Made by a program: the position numbers and the translations under genes
Notes under the pieces: model-generated
The model's input: the letters and a program-made list of their open reading frames with translations, nothing else
Told to the model about the DNA's origin: nothing
The model's database searches: none
DNA from: Patagioenas fasciata
Taxonomy: Eukaryota; Chordata; Aves; Columbiformes; Columbidae
Length of the DNA: 64,000 nt
Reading direction: 5' to 3'
NCBI RefSeq assembly: GCF_037038585.1
Contig: NC_092520.1
Span: 64,913,501 to 64,977,500 of the forward strand
In this document: piece after piece, positions 13,201-25,300 of the stretch
Numbering within the stretch: the first letter of the stretch is position 1
Layout: every line of letters begins with the position of its first letter

Positions 13201-16200
13201 TAATCCTAATTAAGAGCCCTTACACTGAAAACTTTTCCAAATCAAACCAGTATTAAGGGTGACGACCATTAATGACAATGGTTTGCTTTAATGACACACA
13301 AGTGGAGCACGTACTGCAACAGAGCTTATTCCTCAGCCCAGTGACTAATAAGGACAACACACCCAAGTACGTTTAAACTCACAGCTTTGAATCCACAGTT
13401 GTGTGCTACACCTACTCAGTCACTGAAAGTCCAAAATACACAAAACGTTGGTCAACCCTGTCCTCAGCAGTTTACTGAACACATTGAACAGGTAAACAGT
13501 GATAACTTATCCCACACACATCAACTTTCAGTTAATTTTTCAGAGCCCAAGAAGAGTGATATAATACACACTAAGTTTTTCTTGCAGATAGACCATGTAC
13601 TAGTTTTATCACAAATTTTAAAATAAATGAAGCTATGGTATCACATGCAGCCAGTGTCAATAAGTACCTGTAGGCCAAGCTATACCTGTGTAACATCCAC
13701 TTGTCTTCAAATAATCTCCTGAAACCCCTGTGCAAATTCATGGCTTAGAGAAGAACAGCCAAGTGGAATAAGGGAATGCTTCTCATAATCATGTGTAAAA
13801 TAAAGTTGATTTCTGTATTATATCACACGCTTTCACTGACTGTAAGAAAGCTCCTCACTGACATTTACAATAAGCAGCTGCAAAACTTAAAAGCATGTAA
13901 ATAGACGTGTCTATCCAAAGACTATTTGTTGGATAAAAAGATGCTCATTTTTACCTTTTAGGGTAGAACACAAGTTATACACAGTAGATGCAGACAAATC
14001 CATGTGTATGCTGAAATAATTATTTTTAATGCTGGGGGGTACGGATGAATCCACCAGACATTTGGCTACCAAAAAAGACCAGGGCTTCTTTACAGAGATC
14101 ACCCAAGAATGGAAAGCCATTAAGCTTCAATTAACCCCTTACTCATTTCATGTAGTTTCAAAAATGGTCCATTTGTTTTTACAAAGCGATACCACAGAGC
14201 AGAGCTATTTTGTGCAAGAAGTTTGCATTCCCATACAAGAAATTAGCTCTTTTAGTTGAAGATCTGGATTCCATCCCAGTTCTGTTGCAGACTCCATCTG
14301 CGATTGTGCATAATAAGTCAGACAGCTAACTGCCGCACTTGAACTACCTCCCCTCTCTAGCACTTCATATTCAAAATACAACTTCAGATTCCTCACACGG
14401 AAGACCACATTGGAGTATTGCATTACAGCATTCACTAATGGAACTGCATGAGATGTTGCAGAAACTGCATTTGAGGGCTAGCAAAAAAGAAGCCAGCGAA
14501 GCAAATTCCTCGTGATGCTTAACATCAAAGGACTCCCTGGCACAGCAAGTAAAGATCAACATCCTCTTGGTCTGGGAAGCCTCTTGCCTACTTCTGTAAC
14601 AGCACAAGTCAGGGGGAATCAAACACGAACCAGGATTTACCAGCACAGAGTAGAAGACAAAGCATCTGGTCCTTTTAACAGAAAGGTAAGGCAGGCAAAT
14701 AGCTCCCAATAACCATGACAGGAAATATCTTATTGTCAGCAGTGTATACTTGCAGCAGTACTGTCACATATATAAGGAGAAAAACTGGATCCCAAAGGAT
14801 TCATTGTGGAAAGAACACCAATTCAGGCACGAAATAGGTACTGTAACAGCTGCAAAGCAATCTGGCAAAGAAAATCTTCATGACAGAAATTACTTTAATA
14901 GGAAAGACAGCCTTCATGGGAAGCTGCCTGAGGTATACTGTGTCAAAATAGAGGGGCAGAGGAACTCTGAGTAGTAAGCAAATAGGCACATGGAAGAGAA
15001 GTGTAGGATAACACAGACAGAAGCCCAAGAACAGTTCCCACTGAGGTATAAGTTCATCTCTATACACCCCAGTACTGTTACATCCCAAATAACCATGCCA
15101 TAACCACCACCTTCCTGCTAGCTACACATTTGAGATCTGAAGAAAGACACTACCTTTTGAGAAGATGAGCCGTTTGTGAATATGAATGTTGAAAATCTTC
15201 AGCCCAAGAAAGCAACAGTTCCAGCCTTTGTACACCTTTTGAAATAAATGACTAATGGAGGCTTCCGCAAAAGAAAGTACTTGTTTCTTCTCTCCAGCTC
15301 TAACTTGTTCTGAAATTAAAGTACTTCCTTTGTAAATTCAGAAGTGAAGCAGTAAATACACCTGCAAGTGGGAAAGCAAATCCAAGTTTGCTGTTCAACC
15401 AAAGCAACTGCCTACAAAGTTAAGCAAAAATATAACTCTTTAAAATATCTACTTAGGTGACAACATTCTGGGCTAGTGTTATTTGGTTACTTTCTGAGAG
15501 ATTTTATATTTCTTATTCAGAGCTTTTCCCCTTTGGAAGCCAAATATAATAGAAGAGGTTTCTGTAGTAATATGTTTTTAGCTCACATAGGACATTGGTT
15601 CAGAGAAATACAGTATTAAACAGCATTAACTTGGTAGGAAAGCTCAAAGGAAAATATTACCACTGATTTTAAATATTACTGTATTGTAAGTTAGCATCTC
15701 TTACTTTCTTGAACTCCCACACACTCATTCTGCTCCAAAAGACAAAAAAGCTTAGAGGAGTCATTTAAGCCCAGAGCAGATTTCATCACCTGTTTCAGTA
15801 ACACTGTAGCTTCACAGCCACTTGAAGCCCCCATGAACCGACTGGCTGACTGTCCATTTTCCCCAGCATAGCACAACCACACACATTCGTGTTCCACACA
15901 AGCCCATTTTGCAGAACAGATCGGGTCAGGCCAGAACGGACCACATGCAGCCATTAGCTCCAACACAGACGAGGTTCCTAGAAGATTCACATTGCAGACA
16001 TTTGCCTTGTCACCTCTAATGGGGCAGCACTGAGAGCTAACAGGACAAAGGTTGTTTAATCACAGGGTATTAGATATGCATCTCAAACAAGTTTATGGGG
16101 TACATGCTGTTAGAAGAAATTTGAGGCTGCATTCTCACAATTACTTGGACTACAGGCCCACTTTCAAGGCTACTCTTAAAAGTATTGTTCTACAATGCCA

Positions 16201-16206
16201 CTTAGT

Positions 16207-16300
16207 GCCATGATCTAGTAAACAGACTAGAGTTGGACCAAGGGTTGGACTCTATGATCTCCGAGGTCTTTTCCAACCCAGTCGATTCTGTGATTCTGTG
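16207..16300 (+). mobile_element. CR1 LINE 3' tip (sense +)
   Basis: Only the last ~90 bp of a CR1 3' UTR remain. It contains the GGTTGGACTCTATGATCTCC block, then GAGGTCTTTTCCAACCC and two ATTCTGTG tail units. It is extremely 5'-truncated, as is usual for CR1, and lies in RASA3 intron 1, antisense to the gene. Confidence 0.95.
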
Positions 16301-16583
16301 TAAAGATTCACTCAAAAGCAGCAAAGCATCTAACAAAAAGAAGCTTGAGCTGAAATAAACAGTTTTAAACTTGTTTTTTCAAAGTATTCTTTGACAGTCA
16401 ACTTGTCTACTTGCATCTACCCTTTAATTCAGCTAAATCACTCCTGTGATTGACGCTTATATTGTACAGCATCTCTTTCATTTGATGCCTCAATCTGCAC
16501 CAAAATGAAGTCTAAAACACAATCGAGAAACCCACAAAGTAATCACCCCCTGGCCACATCAACTGCACCCACACCCTACTCAC

Positions 16584-16800
16584 TATCAGTAACTTTTTTC
16601 TCCATCTGATAATTAAGTATTTTTCCTAAAATGGTATTTCCTCCAAGTTCCTTGGTGAATGTGTTGTGCCTAATTCTGTACAACAACCTACTGCCATCTG
16701 AAGAGGTGGATGTCATTGGCTCTCCACCCCCAGCGCTTTCCCCGAGGTCAAATATAGCCAGCTGTTGCCTCTGCTTGATCAGCAGAACAAAGTTGGGCAT
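16584..16800 (-). CDS. Candidate alternative first coding exon of RASA3 (speculative)
   Basis: On the minus strand an ATG at 16800 sits in a strong Kozak context (CCCACCATGC). It opens a 72-codon frame beginning MPNFVLLIKQRQQLAIFDLG. Just before the frame would close there is a full GTGAGT donor from 16583 leftward. Splicing there leaves phase 1, the same phase in which exon 1 leaves and exon 2 (525-642) enters. The join would give an Asp-Ser-Glu-Ala-Lys-Asn junction running into C2A. I do not recognise the peptide. A 74-codon frame plus a donor can occur by chance, there is no CpG island here, and the exon is unsupported by transcripts. It is best read as a hypothesis. Confidence 0.2.
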
Positions 16801-18476
16801 GGTGGGGCTGCGAGTTAGTTTTCACATGAGGTCACCAGGTTCAGTCAGCTCTCCAGCTGCCTGCCAGGCACAGCGCTAGGAGGGCAGCGCTTCTGCAAGA
16901 CAACATAGTCACAGCCAGTGAAGCATGCCCCAATAACACACATCTCTCTCCAGCTATACTGAAATCCAGCTGTGAAGGAGACACACCAGCATCACTGCAT
17001 TACCAAAGAAACTCATTACTGTTCCTACAATAAAACCACATTTCCCCTCTCAAATGGTGCATTTATTCACTCTGATATACATGCAAGCTGAAGGTAAGCA
17101 GACCTATTAGACTTTATTAAAATTACTGTCTTGAGATTATTCACAACAGCTGTTTCCTCTTCAAGCTAGAGCAAAACAGATGGCAACATAACAACAGCTA
17201 GATAATTTTAAAAAATTAACTCTAAAACATGACACTTGTACAGGATAGTAAAAAACATTTATGCCAAATGTTATTTTGCCAGTAGAATATATAGCAGCTT
17301 GAGAGCATAATTAACATATTAAAAACAAGGGCAGAACAAAGAATACATCGAATTGCACAGAAAAATTGCAGGTTGCAGAGAACCTTAGATCACAAAGTTG
17401 TTGCTGTAGATTCCCTACAAAAAACACTCAGCATGTAGTTTATCTCGTCTCTCCAACACCTATAAAACCTGACAGCATCAAGATAGTGCAATTACAGGTG
17501 TGGAGAACATGGGTGTATTCTTTTTAATATTCATTAGCAACTTCAATCAAGATTCGTAAGGGTGGAAAATAGCAAGAAAAATATCTAAATTTACACTAAT
17601 AATCCCTGTGAACATAATGAGATTATTTTATTTATGTCTGTCTGGCATCAACTGCAGCCCATCAACTGCATTTCATGCATATTCCATACACTTAAGAGCA
17701 GAGTTTAAAAAACTACAAATACATCACTATAACATTTTAAACATGGGTTGAGGGAGACCATGTATTATTGAGCTACTGCATGTTGAAACAACTCTTTAAA
17801 AGCTTACAAAAATTCCTACCAAAACAGCAGTATTTCTAGACAGTCAGCAGTGAATGCTCAACTGGTTGTTCCTTCTGCATGACCAATTTAGAGAAGGAAA
17901 AATTTCAGACAGAAATTAAAACTACGCTTCTGACCACCTATTTTAAGAAAACAAAGTTTAGAGTTAGTGAAGAGTTAATCTTTTTCCTGACATGCTTTGG
18001 GCTGAAGTGTGGTATGCAGTAGATCCCTGAAGTACCAGCCCAGGTTTCAGGATCTACTAATATCTGTTAGGCTCACATTTAGAATAGTGAAGAAAACAAT
18101 GCTACATTTCACCATTTTTCTGGGCAGGCTCTTTCCTGCAACTGACTACTCAGTTTGGTATACACTGAAGAACTTAAAACATGCATATCTTTTTCCACAC
18201 AGACAAATTTATTTATTTTAAAATCCAACAAAGTAGTTTCTGCCAATCCAAACATCTTTCAAAAGCTCACTAAAGAACTGCAAAGAAATACTCCCACTTC
18301 TATTCTCCTACTCCATTAATATGCCAGGTACCAGCCTTCACCACCTACTACATCAACATTTCTAAGTAGCCAGAAATCAAATAACCAAAGCAGTTTGATG
18401 CCAGCTTTACAGTGACAGCAAAATTGGCTTAAAAGAAAACTTACACTGTATGCTTGTGTTACTATTGATTCCCACC

Positions 18477-18494
18477 AAAAAAAAAAAAAAAAAA
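18477..18494. repeat. poly-A tract (18 A)
   Basis: Run of 18 A followed by A/C-rich sequence in RASA3 intron 1. No associated retrocopy was found. Confidence 0.85.
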
Positions 18495-21400
18495 CACCAC
18501 ACCAAAAAACCAAACCACACACAGATGTGCCAGATGGTTAGCACATTTAGAAACAGATAGTCTTACATTCATCTCTGGGTAAACTCAATCATATAATTGA
18601 CAGCATAACTTAAGATATGGTCCCTGTAATTATTCCACCTATAATGCTTAATTGTAGTAATTTGTAGCCAATGTGCCTCAAAACTGCACAGCATGTGGTC
18701 AGTAAAGTATATATACACATACTGAAATTGTGTTCTCCATGATAATACATATAGCATATAATAAAATATTCTACACATACAATTACCTGCATAATATATT
18801 TCAATATTTATGTAATTATAATACATTATATATTTCATGTTGTATACCCATATATAACAGAGATACATGAAAAGCCTATACAAATTCCAAGGAACTTTCA
18901 ACTTTAAAACTCTGTTGAGCCAACATGTAAAAAATTTAATTTTATTTCTGACAGTACTTATTCTGCTGCTTTTGGATACAGCTTTATCTGAGTTACCGAA
19001 TAGTTTTTTTCTTCTACAAGCACAATTAAATATCATATGGCGCTAACCTTTAACTAGATCCTAAGTACATCCAAAGTGTCTGGAACAGTGAAATTGTTTG
19101 GAGTATTAAAAACCCAAGCAGTGAAGAGAACAATTACATGCAGAAAGATGTTTCTTTCCATACCATTTTGTCCTTGTAGAAGACTGGGTTTTGCAACTTG
19201 ACTTGCTACACAATTCAGCATATTTGTGATCTCAATCAAGACAGTGAAGTCTCAGATGTGCCCATGTACTCTGTAGCTATGACTGTATGAATCAACTTCC
19301 TCTGTTTATGGAAAGTGGGTCCTAAATTAACTCTTGCCTTGGCATTTAACATCTACAAGCTTCATTCTCAAATTCACGGGATATCCTCTATCCAGTACAG
19401 TGTGCCATTCCAACTAAGTTGTGTAACTCCTGTTGGCACGGCTAACCAAAGTTCACACATGTCCACATTATGGAGGGAGGTTAAAAAAATAAAAACACCA
19501 CCACACCACAACAAATCATTATTCTCTTGCGAACCACAAAACTCGGGTGGTGTTCAGACTGCCATTCCCCATTATCAGACTCACACCCAAAACTGTTTAA
19601 TTGGTACCTCTTCCATTACTTTGCTCCCCTTCTCAAGGCAAAGTAGATGTAAACATAGATGGCCAAAATTTGTCTTGTAGATTAGAAGCAGTATTTCTAA
19701 TCTTAAAGCACAGACTCTGTCTTGTTTTCTTCATGAATCAGAGGTAGTAAATGCTGTCAGTCAAGCCTACATTCAAAAGAGATGGGGCACGTTTACAGTT
19801 GAGAACTGCAAAATAATGACCTAAAATAAATCTGCCAAGGAATCCAATTGAGCTTTAACCAGTTACAGTGGCCTTGCAGGAATGAGAAGGACACCCATTT
19901 AAAAACAAGCTTCCTTCCTCATCCCTTTACTCCCCTGACAGATCCCCATAAAAAATGCCTTATGACAATCACTTACATCATATGGGTTATCTCAAATAAA
20001 GTTCCCTCACTTGTTATCATTAAGAGGTGCAAATTACCAACAGGTCACATCCAGCGGAAGATATCTACTGAATAGATAGTACAGCTCTGTGGTCTTCCCA
20101 GGGAGGAAAAAGCCACTTAACCAGATAAGCATGTCCTTTCAACTTCTCTCCACTTCTACCTCCTTGCTGTATGCTTCGGCTCAAACGAGTACCTAATCTA
20201 ACCTAGACAGTGCCAGAATCAACACTGCACTTAAGTAGAATTGCTCACATAAAACCCCATTACTAACAGTAAAGGCACGCTGTAAAGGAACATTCAGTAA
20301 CTTAACTGTAAACTTCTCACGAGCTCTGCTTCTAGGTTTAGGGAGAACCCCTACCACTTTCTTTACATGACAGTTGTGAAAACCTTCCCCCTTCCCGCCC
20401 CATAACTGCTGTCTCCTTGCATCTCTGCTTAACTTGATTCGCTGTCATCTCCCTGCTCTTACACAAGCAAGATACCCTTAAATATACAGGAATGCTTTCT
20501 GTTCTGCAGCAAGGAATTACTGAACTCACACAGTGCAGACTGAGCAATTTGTTTATGCAGAACAAGCCTCAGTTACATTTAATAGTAGTCTCTAGCATTT
20601 TCTAAAGTGAATCTTCCACGATATGCATTCAGGCTGCAATTCAAAGTATTTTACATGAGTTCACATTCACCTTTCTGGAAAGAAAAAAAAAGAAACAAAA
20701 CAAACCAAAAAAAACCCCAACACACTGATAACTTCTTCTAGATCTTTTAAACAGGTTGAATTAAAGGGGAAGATTGAGGCACTCCATGCCTATCTATAAA
20801 ACACTGGTCATTACTCTCTCTCCTGTGGAAGCAGTGCATTGCAAGTACTGCTGTGATGAGATACACTACCCTACCATCTTTCAAAGCAGCAGGAAACCTG
20901 AATGCAAACAGAACCCTTTCATCTCGAGCCCAGGTCTGCAGGGATAACCACTGGTTGAGCTCAGAAGCTGTTTTTTACACAACCTTTCTGCCTGTTGCAA
21001 AAACCCCTTCAGTACAGCTCCCACAGAAATAGCACAGAGAAGTCTAAAAAATCCTTCAGGGGAAGGGAGGAAGAAAAGAGACAGGAAACAAAGGAACATT
21101 ACACTAATAGTTCTCTTCTGCTAATCAACAGAATAGTGCTGACATGGTGTAAGTGCAGGCTTGCCACAGCCTGGAGAGAAGTAAGAACATGCACCAGAAA
21201 CCTCACAAAAATCGGACACGGTTTTCAAACCACAGAAAAAGGGAAGAAGAATAAATCACTAAAAAATGTCTTAGAATGAGAGGAAGATATGAGCCAAAGT
21301 ACATAGATGAATAAAGGGACAAAACACAGCTGCAAGAGGTTAAAGAGGCTTCAAGAGAATTTTTTTCCATTCCAACAATCTAATTAGCAATAATTCTTAC

Positions 21401-21935
21401 ATATCACAGCAATGGCTCCCTAATACCTACTGTCTCCCACACACTCCTGCTTATCCACAAAGAGCAGTGGAAATACTCTCCTCACAATGTAAGTCACAGT
21501 GACTTCAAGAATCTCAGTGGGGGTTGGCTCCCCTAGCATACAGGATGCGTTTTATTGCCACAGTTAGTGTTACAAAACACCCAGCCCTATTTTCTGTTAT
21601 TCGCATCTGCACTTCCTCTTTTCACCCTTTAGGATTCCCACCACAGCTACCCCAGGATGAGGGGCTGTAGAAGATTTTATGAGACAAATGCTAGCCCAGA
21701 CAAGATCTTACCAAAACATTGGTGGTGCCAGGGCCCTGAGCACAGTCTCTCCCCTACCACTCAGAGGTCTGAATGCCTTGGCTCAGGGCCAGCTGTGACA
21801 TGGTGTGGGTGTGTAAGCTGTGAAGCAAGCTTCACCAGGCACCTTTCTCCACATTGGAGCTACATTCTAGCTCACCCTTGGACATTGTCAGAGCTATGCT
21901 GGAGGTTTGTGCCTGGCCGTTTTGCATCTTTCTTA

Positions 21936-22334
21936 TGAGGAGAGACAGAGAGCTAGGTCTGTTCAGCCTGGAGAAGAGAAGGCTGAGAGGGGATCTCATC
22001 AATGTTGAGAAATATCTCAAGGGTATATGTCAAGAGGATGGGACCAGATTCTTTTCAGTGGTGCCCAACGATAGGATGAAAGGCAATGGGCACAGACTGA
22101 AGCACAGGAGGTTCCACCTGAATATGAGGAGAAACTTCTTCACTCTGAGTGTGCCAAAGCACTGGAACAGGCTGCCCAGAGAGGTTGTGAAATCATCTTC
22201 TCTGGAGACATTCAAAACCCACCTGGACACATTCCTGTGTGATCTGCTCTGGGTGAATCTGCTTTAGCAGGTGGATTGGACTAGATGATCTCCAGAGGTC
22301 CCTTCCAACTCCAGCCATTCTGTGATTCTGTGGT
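21936..22334 (+). mobile_element. CR1 LINE 3' fragment (sense +), partly open frame
   Basis: A 5'-truncated CR1 of about 400 bp. The C-terminal tail of its reverse-transcriptase polyprotein is still readable in one frame. It runs from the [16 protein letters not shown] block (about 21952-22000) through [20 protein letters not shown] (about 22075-22134) and [11 protein letters not shown] (about 22158-22190) to a stop near 22265. The 3' UTR follows with GGACTAGATGATCTCCAGAG, CCCTTCCAACT and two ATTCTGTG units. The intact frame and low divergence make it the youngest CR1 here. It is antisense to RASA3 and not capable of moving by itself, because most of ORF2 and all of ORF1 are missing. Confidence 0.95.
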
Positions 22335-25300
22335 TTACTTTCCTAATCCTGACCTTAATCTGTTGACTTAATTTCCTATGTTACCTTGGACCTACCCCAT
22401 CACTACAGAGCTGTCCATTGATCACTGGGCTCTCACCCAACCCTGGTTAACATCATAGACCTGCTCTGCTTTTCTTGTTTGCTATCACAGCACTCCTTGC
22501 TTTGTTGGCAAGATTATTGACTTCCCTGCTTTGCTGTAACACTCAGCTTCCAGCTTACCTTTCTTTATCAAGCAGTCCACTTGAGGCTCCATGACAAGCG
22601 GGATATGGTGGCCTCACAGCTTAACAGACACACACTAAATTAATCCTTTGTTCATACAGTTCTGCTATATTTATATATTAGTAAAACACCCCTTTACACC
22701 AGCAGGGCACTGAGAGTTCTGTTAATAAGGTCACAAGGACCACTGGAGTATCTAAGTAATCACTGCTATCCAAAACAGGGCTACACTTCAAGGCTAAGCA
22801 AAAGGTTATATTTGAAACATAAGTGACCAGCAGCTCTTCAGAAAGGTAAGCAGCTAGAATACAAAAATGGATTTATTATTAAGGCTACATAAGGCTTCTC
22901 TACATTGTTTAGGCTCCAGGCAACTAGAAGTTACTTGCACAAAACAATGCTTTAGACCAGAACTGGGGCCGTTAGACAGCAGGGCAATGCTAAAAATGCC
23001 ATTACTGTCAGCTCACAGAAAGGCAAGAACTGGTTTTAAACCCTGTACAAGAACAGGAAGAGTCTGAACAAGTTCTACTGGGAGGAGAAGGGAGGGTGGA
23101 GGGGCATACAGGGGGAAGAAAAGGGAAAGCAACAGTTTAGTACCAGTTTCTTAATAGCAGCTTCCTCCTCTGTTTCTATTCTCCAGACTCAAATAGTCTC
23201 TAAAACTGTTTTCTGCTAAACTCTTTCTACTCCCCTTAAGCATTTCAGCTAAAAGAGCTAACATAGTGACTCAAGAGAAGTCAATCTGTTCTGCATAGGT
23301 CAAAACTAAGCATTAATCAGCCCTTAGCCTTTAGAATAGGAACTCAAAAAATTAAAACAAAGCCCTGAAAACTCCCAGAAAAAAGAAATCAGCATCTTTT
23401 TACTAGATATGCCCTACCGTGTCCAGGAGGACACAGAAGACATTTGACTTGAAGTGCAGATTGACAAGAACAGGATCTTGAAAGGAAGGAAACAAGACTT
23501 GGCTAGGCAGAGAAAGAATCCTGCTCGTCCTCCCCTGTCCCTTCCCCTAGCAGGGATCTCTCACCACCCTGGGCACTGCTCAGTCAAAGCTGCTTGATCC
23601 CATCCCTACAACTGGGAGGGAGGGTGCCTGTGAGGCACCTGCCCCGTACATCTCAGCAGGGGGAATGTGAATGAGGTAAGCAGGAAGACAGAGGACTGCC
23701 ACAGTGGAACAGCAGTGCACAGTCCCACTACTCAGATCTCAGATCCTTGCCACTTGCACAAAATTGCCTTCCAGAAAAGTCTAGAATTAGACTTTTCTCA
23801 GCACCGTGACTGGGAGATGCTGTTTTCCTACCCTGTCCCCCACTTAAAAGAGTCACCTCTGCCTCAGAAGACGCTGGAAGATAATTCAAACAATTCTATT
23901 GTATGGTAAGGAACACAGTGATAGAGCTCATCAACCGTGCTAGAGCAAATTTTGAACTGAACGTATGTGCAGGAAGCTACAGAATATCTGCTCATGACAC
24001 AAGTACCACCCATCCCATGGGCTGAAAGCACCACAGTGTTTTCCTTTTATAAGTAAATATATATTCCTGTAGCAACAGGAATTTTGTGTTCACAAAAGGA
24101 TCAGATGAAGGTTACAGTGGACAATCTTCATAATACTAACCCTCAGTTTCAACTATTTGACTCTGAAAGCTCACTGGTGCTTAGCAGATACAGGGGCACA
24201 CAATGCAAACCTTCTAGATACTGGTTCCAGCTGTCAGGAAAATAAAGATGTATGTCTGATATCATCACAGTCAGACAAGAATCCAGGCTGTCTTACAGGT
24301 AGAACAGCAGCTACGCATTTCAGAGACTTTCCTAAACCAGGCTGTCTTCCAAATAATTAGAATAAAATCTCATTTATCATTAAGATTAATTAGGCAATTC
24401 ATGAACTGAAAAACATTACACCTGAGCAGAGCGTAAAATGAACTGAGCCAGGTCAAACCTACTGTCTAGTGTCTTGAAGGTTTGGGGCTGAACCATTCAG
24501 TCTGGATTATTACAAGAGAACAAACCAATAGTAACATGATTGCACTATCTACGGCTAAGACATAATCGTCAATATGATTTTGAAGCCTGCACGTAACTAA
24601 AAATGTTTTAGAGGCACCACTAATAGCACAGAAGACTTACAGCAGCATCCTCTTGAGATAGTTTTAATTTACAAAAACTTCAACCTCCTTCCCTGTCTCC
24701 CCCAAAGGCTCCAAATCACAGCCCTACAGCAGAATTCACATTACTCCCCATCAACACCCGAGTAAATGCTCCACTGCTCAAATAAATACTTAAGCATACT
24801 CTTGATAATAACCTATTTTGGCCCAAGAATTTTACTTTAATGTCTGTTAAAAAAAAATCCTGATTAAAATAAAGCAAACCCATTGGCTCAAAATGATGTT
24901 TTGAAGCTTTATATTGTCATCATCTTCATCCTATGCTGGCCTATTTTAGTGTTAATCTTATGTTCTCCAAAGAAAGCTATCATTCAAACAGAAAGCACTG
25001 CAAAGCAAAAGAATCTAGCATACACTGCTTGAGCCACAGCTCATCTTTCCCATACCCTGCTCCCCCTGGAGCTGTGAAGGCTCAGCACTACAAAACAGCT
25101 GGTTCCAGGTGTACCATAGGGGACAGAGGAGCAACAAACACCTTGTCAGGGGCTACTGGGCAACACAAACAGACTTGTTCTCCTCTTAAAGGATGTCTGC
25201 AGCAGATGAGCTTCATGGACCACACACGTGACTCTCTAGATGTGTTTACCACGAGTCACTCTTTTCTCCCTGTCATGTCCTCATTCACTCTACAAATTCT

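Larger units (their letters stand above)
5912..16206 (-). other. RASA3: RASA3 intron 1, segment between the first two CR1 fragments
   Basis: Mostly unique AT-rich sequence. It contains a 7-bp period ACAATAT repeat (6236-6261), a 19-A run (6371-6389), a 140 bp TA/TATG microsatellite (7911-8050), a G/T-rich tract (8532-8571), a somewhat GC-richer patch with a TATA-like box (8610-8800), and a CAC/poly-A/poly-G composite (10155-10210). No exon, RNA gene or intact mobile element is visible in it. Confidence 0.65.
16301..21935 (-). other. RASA3: RASA3 intron 1, middle segment
   Basis: Unique intron sequence. The one item of note is the candidate alternative first exon at 16584-16800. An 18-A run lies at 18477-18494. 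The region 18570-19036 is strongly AT-rich and gives a long Tyr/Ile-rich open frame that does not look like protein. Nothing else is recognisable. Confidence 0.65.

Noticed and set aside
18569..19036. 155-codon open frame on the minus strand
   Set aside because: Very rich in Tyr, Ile, Asn and Lys because the DNA is AT-rich. No motif and no family resemblance. Lies in a RASA3 intron.
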